This document shows positions 1 through 5,530 of a stretch of DNA of 5,635 nt, piece after piece. Each line of letters starts with the position of its first letter. Within the stretch, counting starts at the first letter, position 1. The DNA is from Candidatus Pacearchaeota archaeon (GTDB lineage Archaea; Nanobdellota; Nanobdellia; Pacearchaeales; UBA284): the NCBI GenBank assembly GCA_023511755.1, contig JAIMAW010000031.1, positions 1 to 5,635 of the forward strand, given 5' to 3'. The notes beneath the pieces are model-generated. The model was not told the DNA's origin and did not search any database. It saw only the letters and a program-made list of their open reading frames with translations. The translations under genes were made by a program, and so were the position numbers.

Positions 1-1
1 G

Positions 2-259
2 TTCTATATCGGTGGCGGGGTGCCGAAAAATTATATTCAGCAAGCGTTGCAATTTGCCAAGCCCGCGGACTATGGTATTCAGATAACAACGGACAGGCCA
101 GAACCAGGCGGTTCTAGCGGCGCACCTCTTCGGGAGGGCATTAGTTGGGGCAAGCTGTCGTCAAGGGCAGAATTCGTTGATGTTTTCTGCGATGCAACTA
201 TCGCACTGCCTTTGCTATACGCCGCCTTGAATGACCGATTAGATTGCAAATCAGGGTGA
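2..259 (+). CDS. dys: Deoxyhypusine synthase family protein, C-terminal part (5' end outside window)
   Basis: The frame is open from base 2, so the gene begins upstream of the window; the GTG at 20 is the Val of a conserved GGGVPKN motif, not a start. About 85 residues remain. The family transfers the aminobutyl group of spermidine, in an NAD-dependent reaction, to a lysine of aIF5A (first step of hypusine synthesis) or, in relatives, to a polyamine. Visible landmarks are GGGVPKN, the IQITTD strand, the glycine-rich GGSSGAP loop, SWGK with the lysine that forms the enzyme-substrate imine in deoxyhypusine synthases (codon 152-154), and a closing DATIALPLL segment. The VPKNYIQQ and IQITTD wording is closer to the deoxyhypusine synthase-like branch, which includes homospermidine-type enzymes, than to the classical eukaryotic type, so the exact substrate is uncertain. 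Base composition is richer in GC than the following genes. Confidence 0.88.
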   Translation, partial: FYIGGGVPKNYIQQALQFAKPADYGIQITTDRPEPGGSSGAPLREGISWGKLSSRAEFVDVFCDATIALPLLYAALNDRLDCKSG

Positions 260-330
260 GAAAGACTTCTAAAACTCTGCCTAACGAAATGAAACAAATG
301 AAAAAGACAAGTATGTTTCCTAAAAGCACA

Positions 331-345
331 ATAAATTTTTTAAAT
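331..345 (+). promoter_or_regulatory. Candidate TATA box for the 104-residue gene
   Basis: An A/T-only stretch (ataaattttttaaat) is centred about 38 bases before the ATG at 377. A start of transcription some 25 bases downstream would leave a leader of about 15 bases that includes AGGA (365-368), 8 bases before the ATG. The rest of the 260-376 gap shows no other feature. Confidence 0.4.
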
Positions 346-376
346 TGTCCCCACGATTAAAAATAGGATAAAGAAA

Positions 377-691
377 ATGAAGAGAAAGATATCAAAAATG
401 AAAATAGAGCATAAATTGGAGATTTATATTAATTTAGTGAATTTGCCAGAAGTAGTCCTCACCCCTATAATTTCGAAGAAAAGATATGCGCCGCCCACCT
501 ACAATTGTGATAGCGGGGAAGACAGAAAGCAGTTAATAAGAGCAATTCAAAACTTCTACGAAACGGGAAAGTACAAAATAAATTATGTTCTTTCCTCATC
601 TCAAATTGATAAAATTGTCAAGAGAGATTTGATTGGGGTTTCTCTGCTGGAATTTCTTTTGGATGATCTGGACAAGAAAAAACTAAGATAA
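377..691 (+). CDS. Hypothetical protein, 104 residues
   Basis: I do not recognise this protein. It is basic at the N-terminus, has no membrane segment or signal peptide, and reads as a small soluble protein. There is a beta-prone first third (EIYINLVNLPEVVLTPII), a middle with a charged helix (DRKQLIRAIQNFYETGKY), and a C-terminal helix rich in Leu and Asp (LLEFLLDDLDKKK). The start at 377 is preferred because AGGA lies 8 bases upstream and a TATA-like stretch lies at a suitable distance; a second Met at 398 is possible. It is separated from the preceding gene by 117 bases and from the endonuclease V gene by 52 bases that hold a separate promoter, so it is probably transcribed alone or reads through into endonuclease V. 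No function can be assigned. Confidence 0.6.
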   Translation: MKRKISKMKIEHKLEIYINLVNLPEVVLTPIISKKRYAPPTYNCDSGEDRKQLIRAIQNFYETGKYKINYVLSSSQIDKIVKRDLIGVSLLEFLLDDLDKKKLR

Positions 692-713
692 TCCTAAAGC
701 TGGAAAACAAAAA

Positions 714-726
714 GCTTAAAAAATAA
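714..726 (+). promoter_or_regulatory. BRE/TATA-type promoter of the endonuclease V gene
   Basis: A purine-rich stretch (AAAAAG, 709-714) leads into CTTAAAAAATAA, an archaeal BRE/TATA arrangement. The box centre is about 24 bases before the ATG at 744, the spacing expected for a leaderless transcript. No Shine-Dalgarno sequence precedes that ATG, which agrees. Confidence 0.6.
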
Positions 727-743
727 AGATAGTTTTTTGTTCT

Positions 744-1409
744 ATGAAAGAAGAGGAAGCGATAAAAAAAGGTATTAACATCGAGGCCTTGAAAGAAGAG
801 CAGAAGAAGCTGGCTAAACTCGTTTCACTGAAAGATGCCTTCGACTTTGGCAATGCGACTAGGTTCTGTGGGGTGCACATAGAAATTCTACAGGACACGA
901 GAGAGATACTTGCTACTGCTGTAGTATGTAACGAGAATCTCGAGATTGTTGAAGAGAAGTACATAATTAGGCCAATAAAGTTCCCCTACATTCCCAGTTT
1001 CCGCGCCTACAGGGAATTGCCAGCCCTGACAATCGTGCTCGACAAGTTAGAAGAGTCTCCTGATGTAATATTTATCGAGGCCAATGGCATAGCTCATCCT
1101 AGGGGTCTAGGACTTGCGAGCCACCTGGGCATAAGTATCAGCAAGCCGACAATAGGTCTCTCCAAGAAGGTGCTCGTAGGAGAGCAGCAAGGCGATGAGA
1201 TTGTTTTCAATAGAAGAGTAGTGGCAAAGGCAGTGATCACGAAACAGGGTTCAAAGCCACTATACATTTCGCCAGGCCATATGATCTCTCTCAAGACAGC
1301 TATAGAACTAGTTAAAAAATGCATCAAAGAGCCCCACAAGTTACCCGAGCCGATAGTTATTGCCAGAAAAGCAGCAGACAGGATAAAGAGAGAGCTCGGA
1401 AAGAAATAA
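744..1409 (+). CDS. nfi: Endonuclease V (deoxyinosine 3' endonuclease) with altered metal ligands
   Basis: Endonuclease V nicks DNA, and in some species RNA, one phosphodiester 3' of inosine produced by adenine deamination. At 221 residues this has the usual length and most family motifs in order: PYIPSFRAYRELP (81-93, with wedge residues P81-Y82-I83-P84 and metal ligand E91), IEANGIAHPRGLGLASHLG (111-129), PTIGLSKK (135-142, K141), YISPGH (174-179, H179) and a closing LPEPIVIA. Against the Thermotoga maritima enzyme, ligand D43 in the GVD motif is H45 here (codon CAC, 876-878) and D110 is E112; E89, K139 and H214 equivalents are kept. It may be an active variant with changed metal use or a binding-only homologue. 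The ATG at 744 fits a leaderless transcript from the TATA box just upstream. The gene converges with the 70-residue minus-strand gene. Confidence 0.9.
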   Translation: MKEEEAIKKGINIEALKEEQKKLAKLVSLKDAFDFGNATRFCGVHIEILQDTREILATAVVCNENLEIVEEKYIIRPIKFPYIPSFRAYRELPALTIVLDKLEESPDVIFIEANGIAHPRGLGLASHLGISISKPTIGLSKKVLVGEQQGDEIVFNRRVVAKAVITKQGSKPLYISPGHMISLKTAIELVKKCIKEPHKLPEPIVIARKAADRIKRELGKK

Positions 1410-1423
1410 GCCATAGTTTGATT

Positions 1424-1443
1424 AGTGCAGTATTCTATGCACT
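1424..1443. terminator. Small inverted repeat between convergent genes
   Basis: AGTGCA and TGCACT form a 6-bp stem around an 8-base loop in the 45-base gap between the convergent endonuclease V gene and the 70-residue gene. The position suits a bidirectional 3' end signal, but no strong T-run follows on either strand. Confidence 0.25.
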
Positions 1444-1454
1444 TTCTGCAAAGC

Positions 1455-1667
1455 CTACATGGTTGCAACGCCTATCTTTGTCGCTATTTTCTTTATCTTC
1501 ACCACAAGCTCATCTGCAGTGTCATCTTCTATTTTCTTTCCCTCTCCGACTTCTAGCTCCTCGGTGTTCTTGATTTTTATGAAATTAATCAAATCCCTCA
1601 AATCGTTTTCGATGCTTGCGATAACAGCCTTATCTTTTGCTTCCTTGAGCCCTTTGTTTGGTTTCAT
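1455..1667 (-). CDS. Small charged protein of unknown function, 70 residues
   Basis: I do not recognise a family. The product is rich in Lys, Glu and Asp, has no membrane segment, and looks mostly helical, with a first helix around KEAKDKAVIASIENDLRDLI and a last one around ADELVVKIKKIATKI separated by an acidic linker (EELEVGEGKKIEDD). It is chosen over the hydrophobic opposite-strand frame because the complete Shine-Dalgarno sequence GGAGGT lies 10 bases before its ATG and a TATA-like box stands about 60 bases before the ATG. It lies 127 bases downstream of the MFS gene on the same strand, with its own predicted promoter. A 13-base direct repeat lies just upstream of that promoter, which hints at specific regulation. 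Confidence 0.65.
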   Translation of the reverse strand: MKPNKGLKEAKDKAVIASIENDLRDLINFIKIKNTEELEVGEGKKIEDDTADELVVKIKKIATKIGVATM

Positions 1668-1677
1668 CTTTGTTTTT

Positions 1678-1683
1678 ACCTCC
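1678..1683 (-). promoter_or_regulatory. Perfect Shine-Dalgarno site GGAGGT
   Basis: GGAGGT on the minus strand, 10 bases before the ATG at 1667, complements the conserved 3' end of archaeal 16S rRNA. It is the best ribosome binding site in the window and decides the start of the 70-residue gene. Confidence 0.7.
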
Positions 1684-1721
1684 TTTTGTATTCCTTTTAC
1701 TTACGAGAATTTAGATAATCC

Positions 1722-1734
1722 TATGTTTTTAAGG
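1722..1734 (-). promoter_or_regulatory. Candidate BRE/TATA box for the 70-residue gene
   Basis: CCTTAAAAACATA on the minus strand. A start about 25 bases downstream (near 1702) would give a leader of about 35 bases containing GGAGGT. Confidence 0.45.
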
Positions 1735-1765
1735 TTTTTGTCGCTTTTTTTTGTTTTTGTCGCTT
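1734..1765 (-). repeat. Two direct copies of AAGCGACAAAAAC, 19-base period
   Basis: On the minus strand AAGCGACAAAAAC occurs at 1765-1753 and again, identically, at 1746-1734. The promoter-proximal copy ends at the upstream edge of the TATA-like box of the 70-residue gene. Placement is that of activator or BRE-side regulator sites. The surrounding A-richness makes part of the match cheap, but AAGCGAC is not low-complexity. Confidence 0.5.
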
Positions 1766-1794
1766 GTTTTTTTTAATTCTGTACTTATTTTGCT

Positions 1795-3174
1795 TTAGCC
1801 CCCTGATTTCGGCTTCAGGCTTATCTCAAAATGACTCCACAGCGCATTAGGAGTCAGGGTGCTAAGCCTCTCTCTCGCCTCTTTAATCCCAAATTTCTCG
1901 ATATCCCTCACTTCCTTAACCTTAGGTGTCATTGTTATTGCTACTGTCAGTCTTGCAATACTGCTCATCAAAAATATTAATAAAATTGGGGGAATTCCGG
2001 CCAGCTCGAAAGACATTGAGGAGACAAAGCCGCCGAGAGTAGCCCCGACGAAAACCCCCGCACCATTTAGTAAATTTGAATATGCCACACAAAGAGCCAT
2101 TCTTTGGCGTGTTACAGCGTCATAGATAAAATTACTCGAAGAAAGATTAAAACCAGCCCAAACCATTCCCGAAAAAATTTCTACAAAAACAAGATACGAA
2201 AGCAAAAAGCTTTTACTTACGAATATGGAAACAAACCATAACAAAGGCACGACGGCCACTAAAAAAGAAGTCATATTTATTACTTTTATATTTCCATAGC
2301 GATCCGCAAACTTGCCCCAAAGAGGCATTAGCAATAAAGATGCTAAGGAGCTGGCTATAGTAACTATAATCCATTGCAAGTAGCTAAAACCAAGGTCTTT
2401 TAACATATAGACAGCAAAGAATGGTGATGCAATTGCAGTAGCAAGTTGCATCAAAGCAACCAACACTGTGAACTTGCCAAAGTTGCTTTTCGGGATGTAA
2501 CGAATAAACTGCCAGAAACTAAAATAATAACCTTTTTCGTAAGTTATTTTCGGTTCGTATTTCTTTGAAAGCAAAAAAGCTGAAATTGCTCTTGCGATAA
2601 ATGCAAGAGTAAACAGTATTACAAAACCAAGAAATACCTTAGTTTTTGCAAGATAATCCAATATAAAAATTCCTGCTAACATAGAAACTAGTGCCACAAA
2701 TCCAACAATCCTGTTCCTATTGCCAAAATACTTTCCAGAGCCTGTTGAAACAATATCCTTCATCCAAGAGTTCCAGGCAGGCGTAAGGAAGGCGCCAAAC
2801 AATACCAGGAGGGTGTAAACAACAATGAGGAATGCCGGGGTTATTGTCGAGTTTATGCCAAACACAAAGTACAAGACGCCAACCATGATAACGAGAAGCC
2901 ACATTATCGCCTGCATCATAGCACAGGAAACTACAATTTTTTTCCTCGAAGTTTTTTCCATGAGTTTTGTAGTGAAAAGCTGCGAGAAGTTGCCTAGCAA
3001 GGAAGGTAAAGAAGTTAGCAAGCCTATGTGCGCATTAGTAGCTCCAAGTTTCAAGGCAAAAGGCGTTATATAACGAATACCCAAGCCTTCGCTTACAGAA
3101 TAAGCAGAGCCTTCTTTAATGCTCAAGGTTTTTGTCTTTTCTATAAGCTTTTTTTCTTGTTTTTTCTGTGTCAT
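1795..3174 (-). CDS. Major facilitator superfamily transporter, 12 membrane helices
   Basis: The 459-residue product is an integral membrane protein with about twelve hydrophobic segments, roughly at 25-43, 48-69, 79-105, 112-135, 155-174, 179-202, 234-256, 265-286, 297-319, 323-345, 358-384 and 391-414. The loop after helix 8 reads GKFADRYG (287-294), the MFS motif A in its second-half position; the equivalent loop after helix 2 (KLMEKTSRKK) is a degenerate version. A lysine-rich N-terminal tail and a C-terminal tail of about 40 residues are cytoplasmic in the usual topology. The substrate cannot be told from sequence. I start it at the ATG at 3174 because AGGA sits 8 bases upstream and the TATA box (3213-3224) predicts transcription from about 3194; the ATG at 3183 is possible, while a TTG at 3207 would lie upstream of the predicted transcript. 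It diverges from the polymerase gene. Confidence 0.88.
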   Translation of the reverse strand: MTQKKQEKKLIEKTKTLSIKEGSAYSVSEGLGIRYITPFALKLGATNAHIGLLTSLPSLLGNFSQLFTTKLMEKTSRKKIVVSCAMMQAIMWLLVIMVGVLYFVFGINSTITPAFLIVVYTLLVLFGAFLTPAWNSWMKDIVSTGSGKYFGNRNRIVGFVALVSMLAGIFILDYLAKTKVFLGFVILFTLAFIARAISAFLLSKKYEPKITYEKGYYFSFWQFIRYIPKSNFGKFTVLVALMQLATAIASPFFAVYMLKDLGFSYLQWIIVTIASSLASLLLMPLWGKFADRYGNIKVINMTSFLVAVVPLLWFVSIFVSKSFLLSYLVFVEIFSGMVWAGFNLSSSNFIYDAVTRQRMALCVAYSNLLNGAGVFVGATLGGFVSSMSFELAGIPPILLIFLMSSIARLTVAITMTPKVKEVRDIEKFGIKEARERLSTLTPNALWSHFEISLKPKSGG

Positions 3175-3212
3175 CGGAACCATCCTTTTTAAATTTGCAT
3201 TTAACAAAAAAC

Positions 3213-3224
3213 CTATTTATAAAT
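3213..3224 (-). promoter_or_regulatory. TATA box of the MFS transporter gene
   Basis: ATTTATAAATAG on the minus strand is close to the archaeal TATA consensus. Its centre lies about 26 bases before a predicted start near 3194, giving a leader of about 20 bases to the ATG at 3174. Confidence 0.6.
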
Positions 3225-3233
3225 CTTTTGAAA

Positions 3234-3245
3234 AAGTTTATTAAC
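3234..3245 (+). promoter_or_regulatory. Candidate TATA box of the polymerase gene
   Basis: AAGTTTATTAAC is centred about 40 bases before the ATG at 3280, predicting a short leader that begins near the AGGA at 3266-3269. It lies about 20 bases from the opposite-facing MFS box, so the two genes share a divergent promoter region of about 100 bases. Confidence 0.45.
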
Positions 3246-3279
3246 AGAAAAAGACATTATGCTCTAGGAAAAGGGGAAA

Positions 3280-4257
3280 ATGGCAAGAGTTGCTAAGATG
3301 CATAATCAGGAAGTTGCGCGAATTTTTTTTGAGATGGCCGATATTCTCGAAATGCAAAATGTTCAATGGAAGCCACAAGCTTATAGGCGAGCTGCCAAAG
3401 TAATCGCAACCATGGCAGAAGATGTTGAAAAGATCTATGCAAGAAAGGGGCTAAAAGGCTTGGAAGACATCCCGGGAGTAGGCAAAAACATGGCTAACAA
3501 GATTGTAGAGTACTTGAAAACGGGCAAAATTAAGGCTCATGAGAAACTGAAGGCGAGCGTAAGTGCAAAGGTTGGCGAATTGATGGAAGTGCAGGGCCTT
3601 GGACCAAAGAAAATCAAAAAATTGAACTTGATGCTTGGAATCAAAACAATCAAGGATTTGGAAAAAGCAATTAGAGAACATAAAATTGCAAAGCTTCCTG
3701 GCTTCGGCGAGAAATCTGAGGCAGACCTGGCAGAAGCATTGAAAATGAAAAAAGAAAAAAGAAGGCCTTTGCAAGAAGTCTTGCCGATAGCAGAGCACAT
3801 CGTGGAAGAATTGAAAAAATCCCAAGTTGTTGATAAAATTGATGTCGCTGGCTCGATTAGAAGAAAAAAAGAGACAGTGCGCGACATTGACATACTCGTG
3901 GCAACAAAAAATCCCTCGCGAGTTATGGACATCTTCACTTCTATGCCCGAAGTTTCAAAAGTTCTGGCAAAAGGCCCTACAAAAAGCGCAGTAATCTTGA
4001 AAAATGGAATTCAGGCAGATGTTAGAGTTGTAGACAAGAAGAGTTATGGCGCCGCTTTAATATATTTTACCGGCTCGAAAGAATACAATATTAGGCTTAG
4101 AGAGTATGCCATGAAAAGAGGTTTCAAGTTGAGCGAGTATGGCTTGTTCGACAGAAAAACTGGGGCTTTTGTCGTAGGTGCAACTGAAGAGGAAATTTAC
4201 AAAAAGCTAGGCTTGAAGTATGTTAAGCCTGAAGAAAGAGAAAAATGGATTTTCTAA
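3280..4257 (+). CDS. polX: Family X DNA polymerase (Pol beta-like), without PHP domain
   Basis: This is a gap-filling repair polymerase of 325 residues. The N-terminal 8-kDa domain (about 7-85) has the KPQAYRRAA segment and the hairpin IPGVGKNMANKI (64-75); K74 matches the lyase nucleophile K72 of human Pol beta, so dRP removal is plausible. Further helix-hairpin-helix elements sit at 104-113 and 139-149. The palm has GSIRR (191-195), the aspartate pair D202 and D204 and the third aspartate D247. The thumb has YFTGSK (262-267), with N270 and R274 matching Pol beta N279 and R283. Bacterial and many archaeal PolX proteins are near 570 residues because of a C-terminal PHP nuclease domain; here the protein stops soon after the thumb at a TAA, so that domain is absent. 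The ATG at 3280 has AGGA 10 bases upstream; a second Met at 3298 matches the usual family N-terminus and is an alternative. Confidence 0.93.
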   Translation: MARVAKMHNQEVARIFFEMADILEMQNVQWKPQAYRRAAKVIATMAEDVEKIYARKGLKGLEDIPGVGKNMANKIVEYLKTGKIKAHEKLKASVSAKVGELMEVQGLGPKKIKKLNLMLGIKTIKDLEKAIREHKIAKLPGFGEKSEADLAEALKMKKEKRRPLQEVLPIAEHIVEELKKSQVVDKIDVAGSIRRKKETVRDIDILVATKNPSRVMDIFTSMPEVSKVLAKGPTKSAVILKNGIQADVRVVDKKSYGAALIYFTGSKEYNIRLREYAMKRGFKLSEYGLFDRKTGAFVVGATEEEIYKKLGLKYVKPEEREKWIF

Positions 4258-4269
4258 TTTAATCTTTTT
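4258..4269 (+). terminator. T-rich 3' end signal after the polymerase gene
   Basis: TTTAATCTTTTT begins one base after the polymerase stop codon and resembles the T-runs that end archaeal transcripts. It lies inside the 3' end of the opposite-strand lipoprotein gene. Confidence 0.35.
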
Positions 4270-4887
4270 GAGAGTATAAGTTTATAGAATCTTTTGCTAC
4301 TTTTGCAATAAAGCAGCCCTTATCAATATTGAACTTGATAGATTCATTATATTCATAATTATAACCTACAATTTTTGCATTAGGAAAAATTTTTCTTAGT
4401 TCTTCAACTAAGGAATAGAAGTTTTTTTCGTAACTTCTGATGTATTCGCCCCCGTCATTTTTACCGATATATTTTTCATTTAATTTGAAAGCGACAATTA
4501 TTGCAGAATTATGCTCTTGCATCATGGGCCATAAATCTTTTGCTTCCTTGATTACATTGAGATGGCTAGAAAGATCGTTCGGGGGATAGTGGCTCAATAA
4601 TCCAAATTTTTCCTTTTCTTTTTCGAAAAATCCTAGAACACAATAACAACCCACCAAGCCGCTTGTTTCTAGCATTCCTTTTGACCAGGTTTTCAAATCG
4701 CAAAAATTGACATATCTGACTGTTTGTTTTTGTTCTCTTTTGAACTCTTTAATCACTCTCTTTTCGAGTGGCTCGCCCTTGCCATTAACATAAATCGTTT
4801 GTGTACAGCCCGCAAAAAATGCTAATAGAAAAGATAAAATCCCTATAATCGATATGTCTGCCTTTGTTTTTTCTTTGTTTTTTCCAT
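4259..4887 (-). CDS. Predicted secreted lipoprotein with CheD-like deamidase pattern; frameshift near start
   Basis: The body (codons from 4888 to the TAA at 4259) is open but has no ATG, GTG or TTG before the GTG at 4756. Starting at 4756 would discard a textbook signal: basic Lys/Glu region, hydrophobic ISIIGILSFLLAFFAGC, then TQT, with FAGC as lipobox (4847-4807). An ATG at 4887 has GGTGA 9 bases upstream but is one base out of frame with this. One extra base in either of two A6 tracts (minus strand; 4867-4872, 4878-4883) joins them into a 209-residue lipoprotein with lipid-bearing C28. So this is either a true frameshift, slippage, or a sequence error. The mature part has TSGLVGC (T75, C81) and FGLLSHYPP (H100), then strands ending KFNIDKGCFIAK, resembling the Thr-Cys-His layout and tail of CheD glutamine deamidases. 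The fold assignment is inference. It follows the methyltransferase gene by one base between stop and ATG. Confidence 0.6.
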
Positions 4888-4888
4888 T

Positions 4889-5518
4889 TTACTTTTTCAC
4901 CAAAATTCCAGAAGAATATTTATCGTAGCCAATAACAAAAAAGCCTGCTTTTTTTAAATTTGAGATTATTCTTGTTTTTAGTTTTGCTTTCTTTTTCAAT
5001 TTTCCTGGCTCAGGACAATAATGCCATAATTTACCACCTTTCTTCAAGACCCTGTTCATTTCTTTGTAAAATGCCAAAGAATAAAGTTCCGGAGCCATAA
5101 CGAAAGTTGGTGGATCATGCAAGATACAATCAAAGTATTCATCATGAAATTTTTTTATTATTTCGAAACTATCACCAAGAATTGATTCTATTTTTTTGTT
5201 TTCGAAAAGTTCATTGCTTGATGGATTTAGCTTTGCGATTTCTATTACGTTTGGGTCTTTTTCTATTGTTATTACTTTCTTTACCTGCGATTTTCTTGCA
5301 GAATAAATTGCAGTATAGCCCAGGCCAGTGCAAGTATCAAGAACAATTCCTTTTGGTTTAAGTGCCTTGATTTTTGTGAAGGTATCTTTCAAGGGGTCTA
5401 TTTCAGTGAATCGTTGCATGGGCACTCCAGATATTCTTAGCACTGGAATTGTAGCCGTAGGAACTAATTGATAAAGTTTGTTGGTTTCTGGAGAGAAAAA
5501 TTGTATCTTCTTTTTCAT
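4889..5518 (-). CDS. Archaeal class I SAM-dependent methyltransferase (COG2521 type)
   Basis: The 209-residue protein has a Rossmann-type SAM-binding core: motif I VLDTCTGLGYTA (59-70), an acidic end of strand 2 in TIEKDPN (84-90, E86), LGD (114-116) for the adenine side, motif IV HDPPTF (134-139), and GGKL (161-164) before the last strands. The lead-in GVPMQRF...DPLKDT (31-45) and the DTCTGLGYTAI wording match the predicted archaeal methyltransferases of COG2521, whose substrate I do not know; a DPPx(F/Y) motif is common in enzymes that methylate amino nitrogens of nucleic acids or proteins. I start at the ATG at 5518. An upstream in-frame Met at 5560 would read through the tRNA 3' half and is rejected. 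The ATG is 12 bases from the tRNA-Gly 3' end, with no promoter or Shine-Dalgarno between, so the two are probably co-transcribed. The lipoprotein gene follows almost without gap. Confidence 0.87.
   Translation of the reverse strand: MKKKIQFFSPETNKLYQLVPTATIPVLRISGVPMQRFTEIDPLKDTFTKIKALKPKGIVLDTCTGLGYTAIYSARKSQVKKVITIEKDPNVIEIAKLNPSSNELFENKKIESILGDSFEIIKKFHDEYFDCILHDPPTFVMAPELYSLAFYKEMNRVLKKGGKLWHYCPEPGKLKKKAKLKTRIISNLKKAGFFVIGYDKYSSGILVKK
4897..4901 (-). promoter_or_regulatory. Ribosome binding site GGTGA for the lipoprotein gene
   Basis: GGTGA on the minus strand lies within the last codons of the methyltransferase gene, 9 bases before the ATG at 4887. It supports that ATG as the real start of the lipoprotein gene, despite the frame break after it. 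Confidence 0.5.
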
Positions 5519-5530
5519 TTGAAAAATAAA

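Noticed and set aside
289..360. A 23-codon plus-strand frame beginning ATGAAACAAATG
   Set aside because: It is very short, has no clear ribosome binding site and overlaps the proposed TATA box of the next gene.
1745..1775. T-rich plus-strand stretch as a terminator for endonuclease V
   Set aside because: It lies over 330 bases past the stop codon, beyond a convergent gene; the T-richness is better explained as the complement of that gene's A-rich upstream region.
1459..1776. Plus-strand hydrophobic frame of 105 codons
   Set aside because: It is the antisense of the Lys/Glu-rich 70-residue gene and its A-rich upstream region, which read as Phe/Ser/Leu; it has no ribosome binding site, whereas the minus-strand gene has a perfect one.
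3175..3207. Longer MFS start at a TTG at 3207
   Set aside because: The TATA box at 3213-3224 predicts transcription from about 3194, downstream of that TTG; the ATG at 3174 has AGGA at 8 bases.
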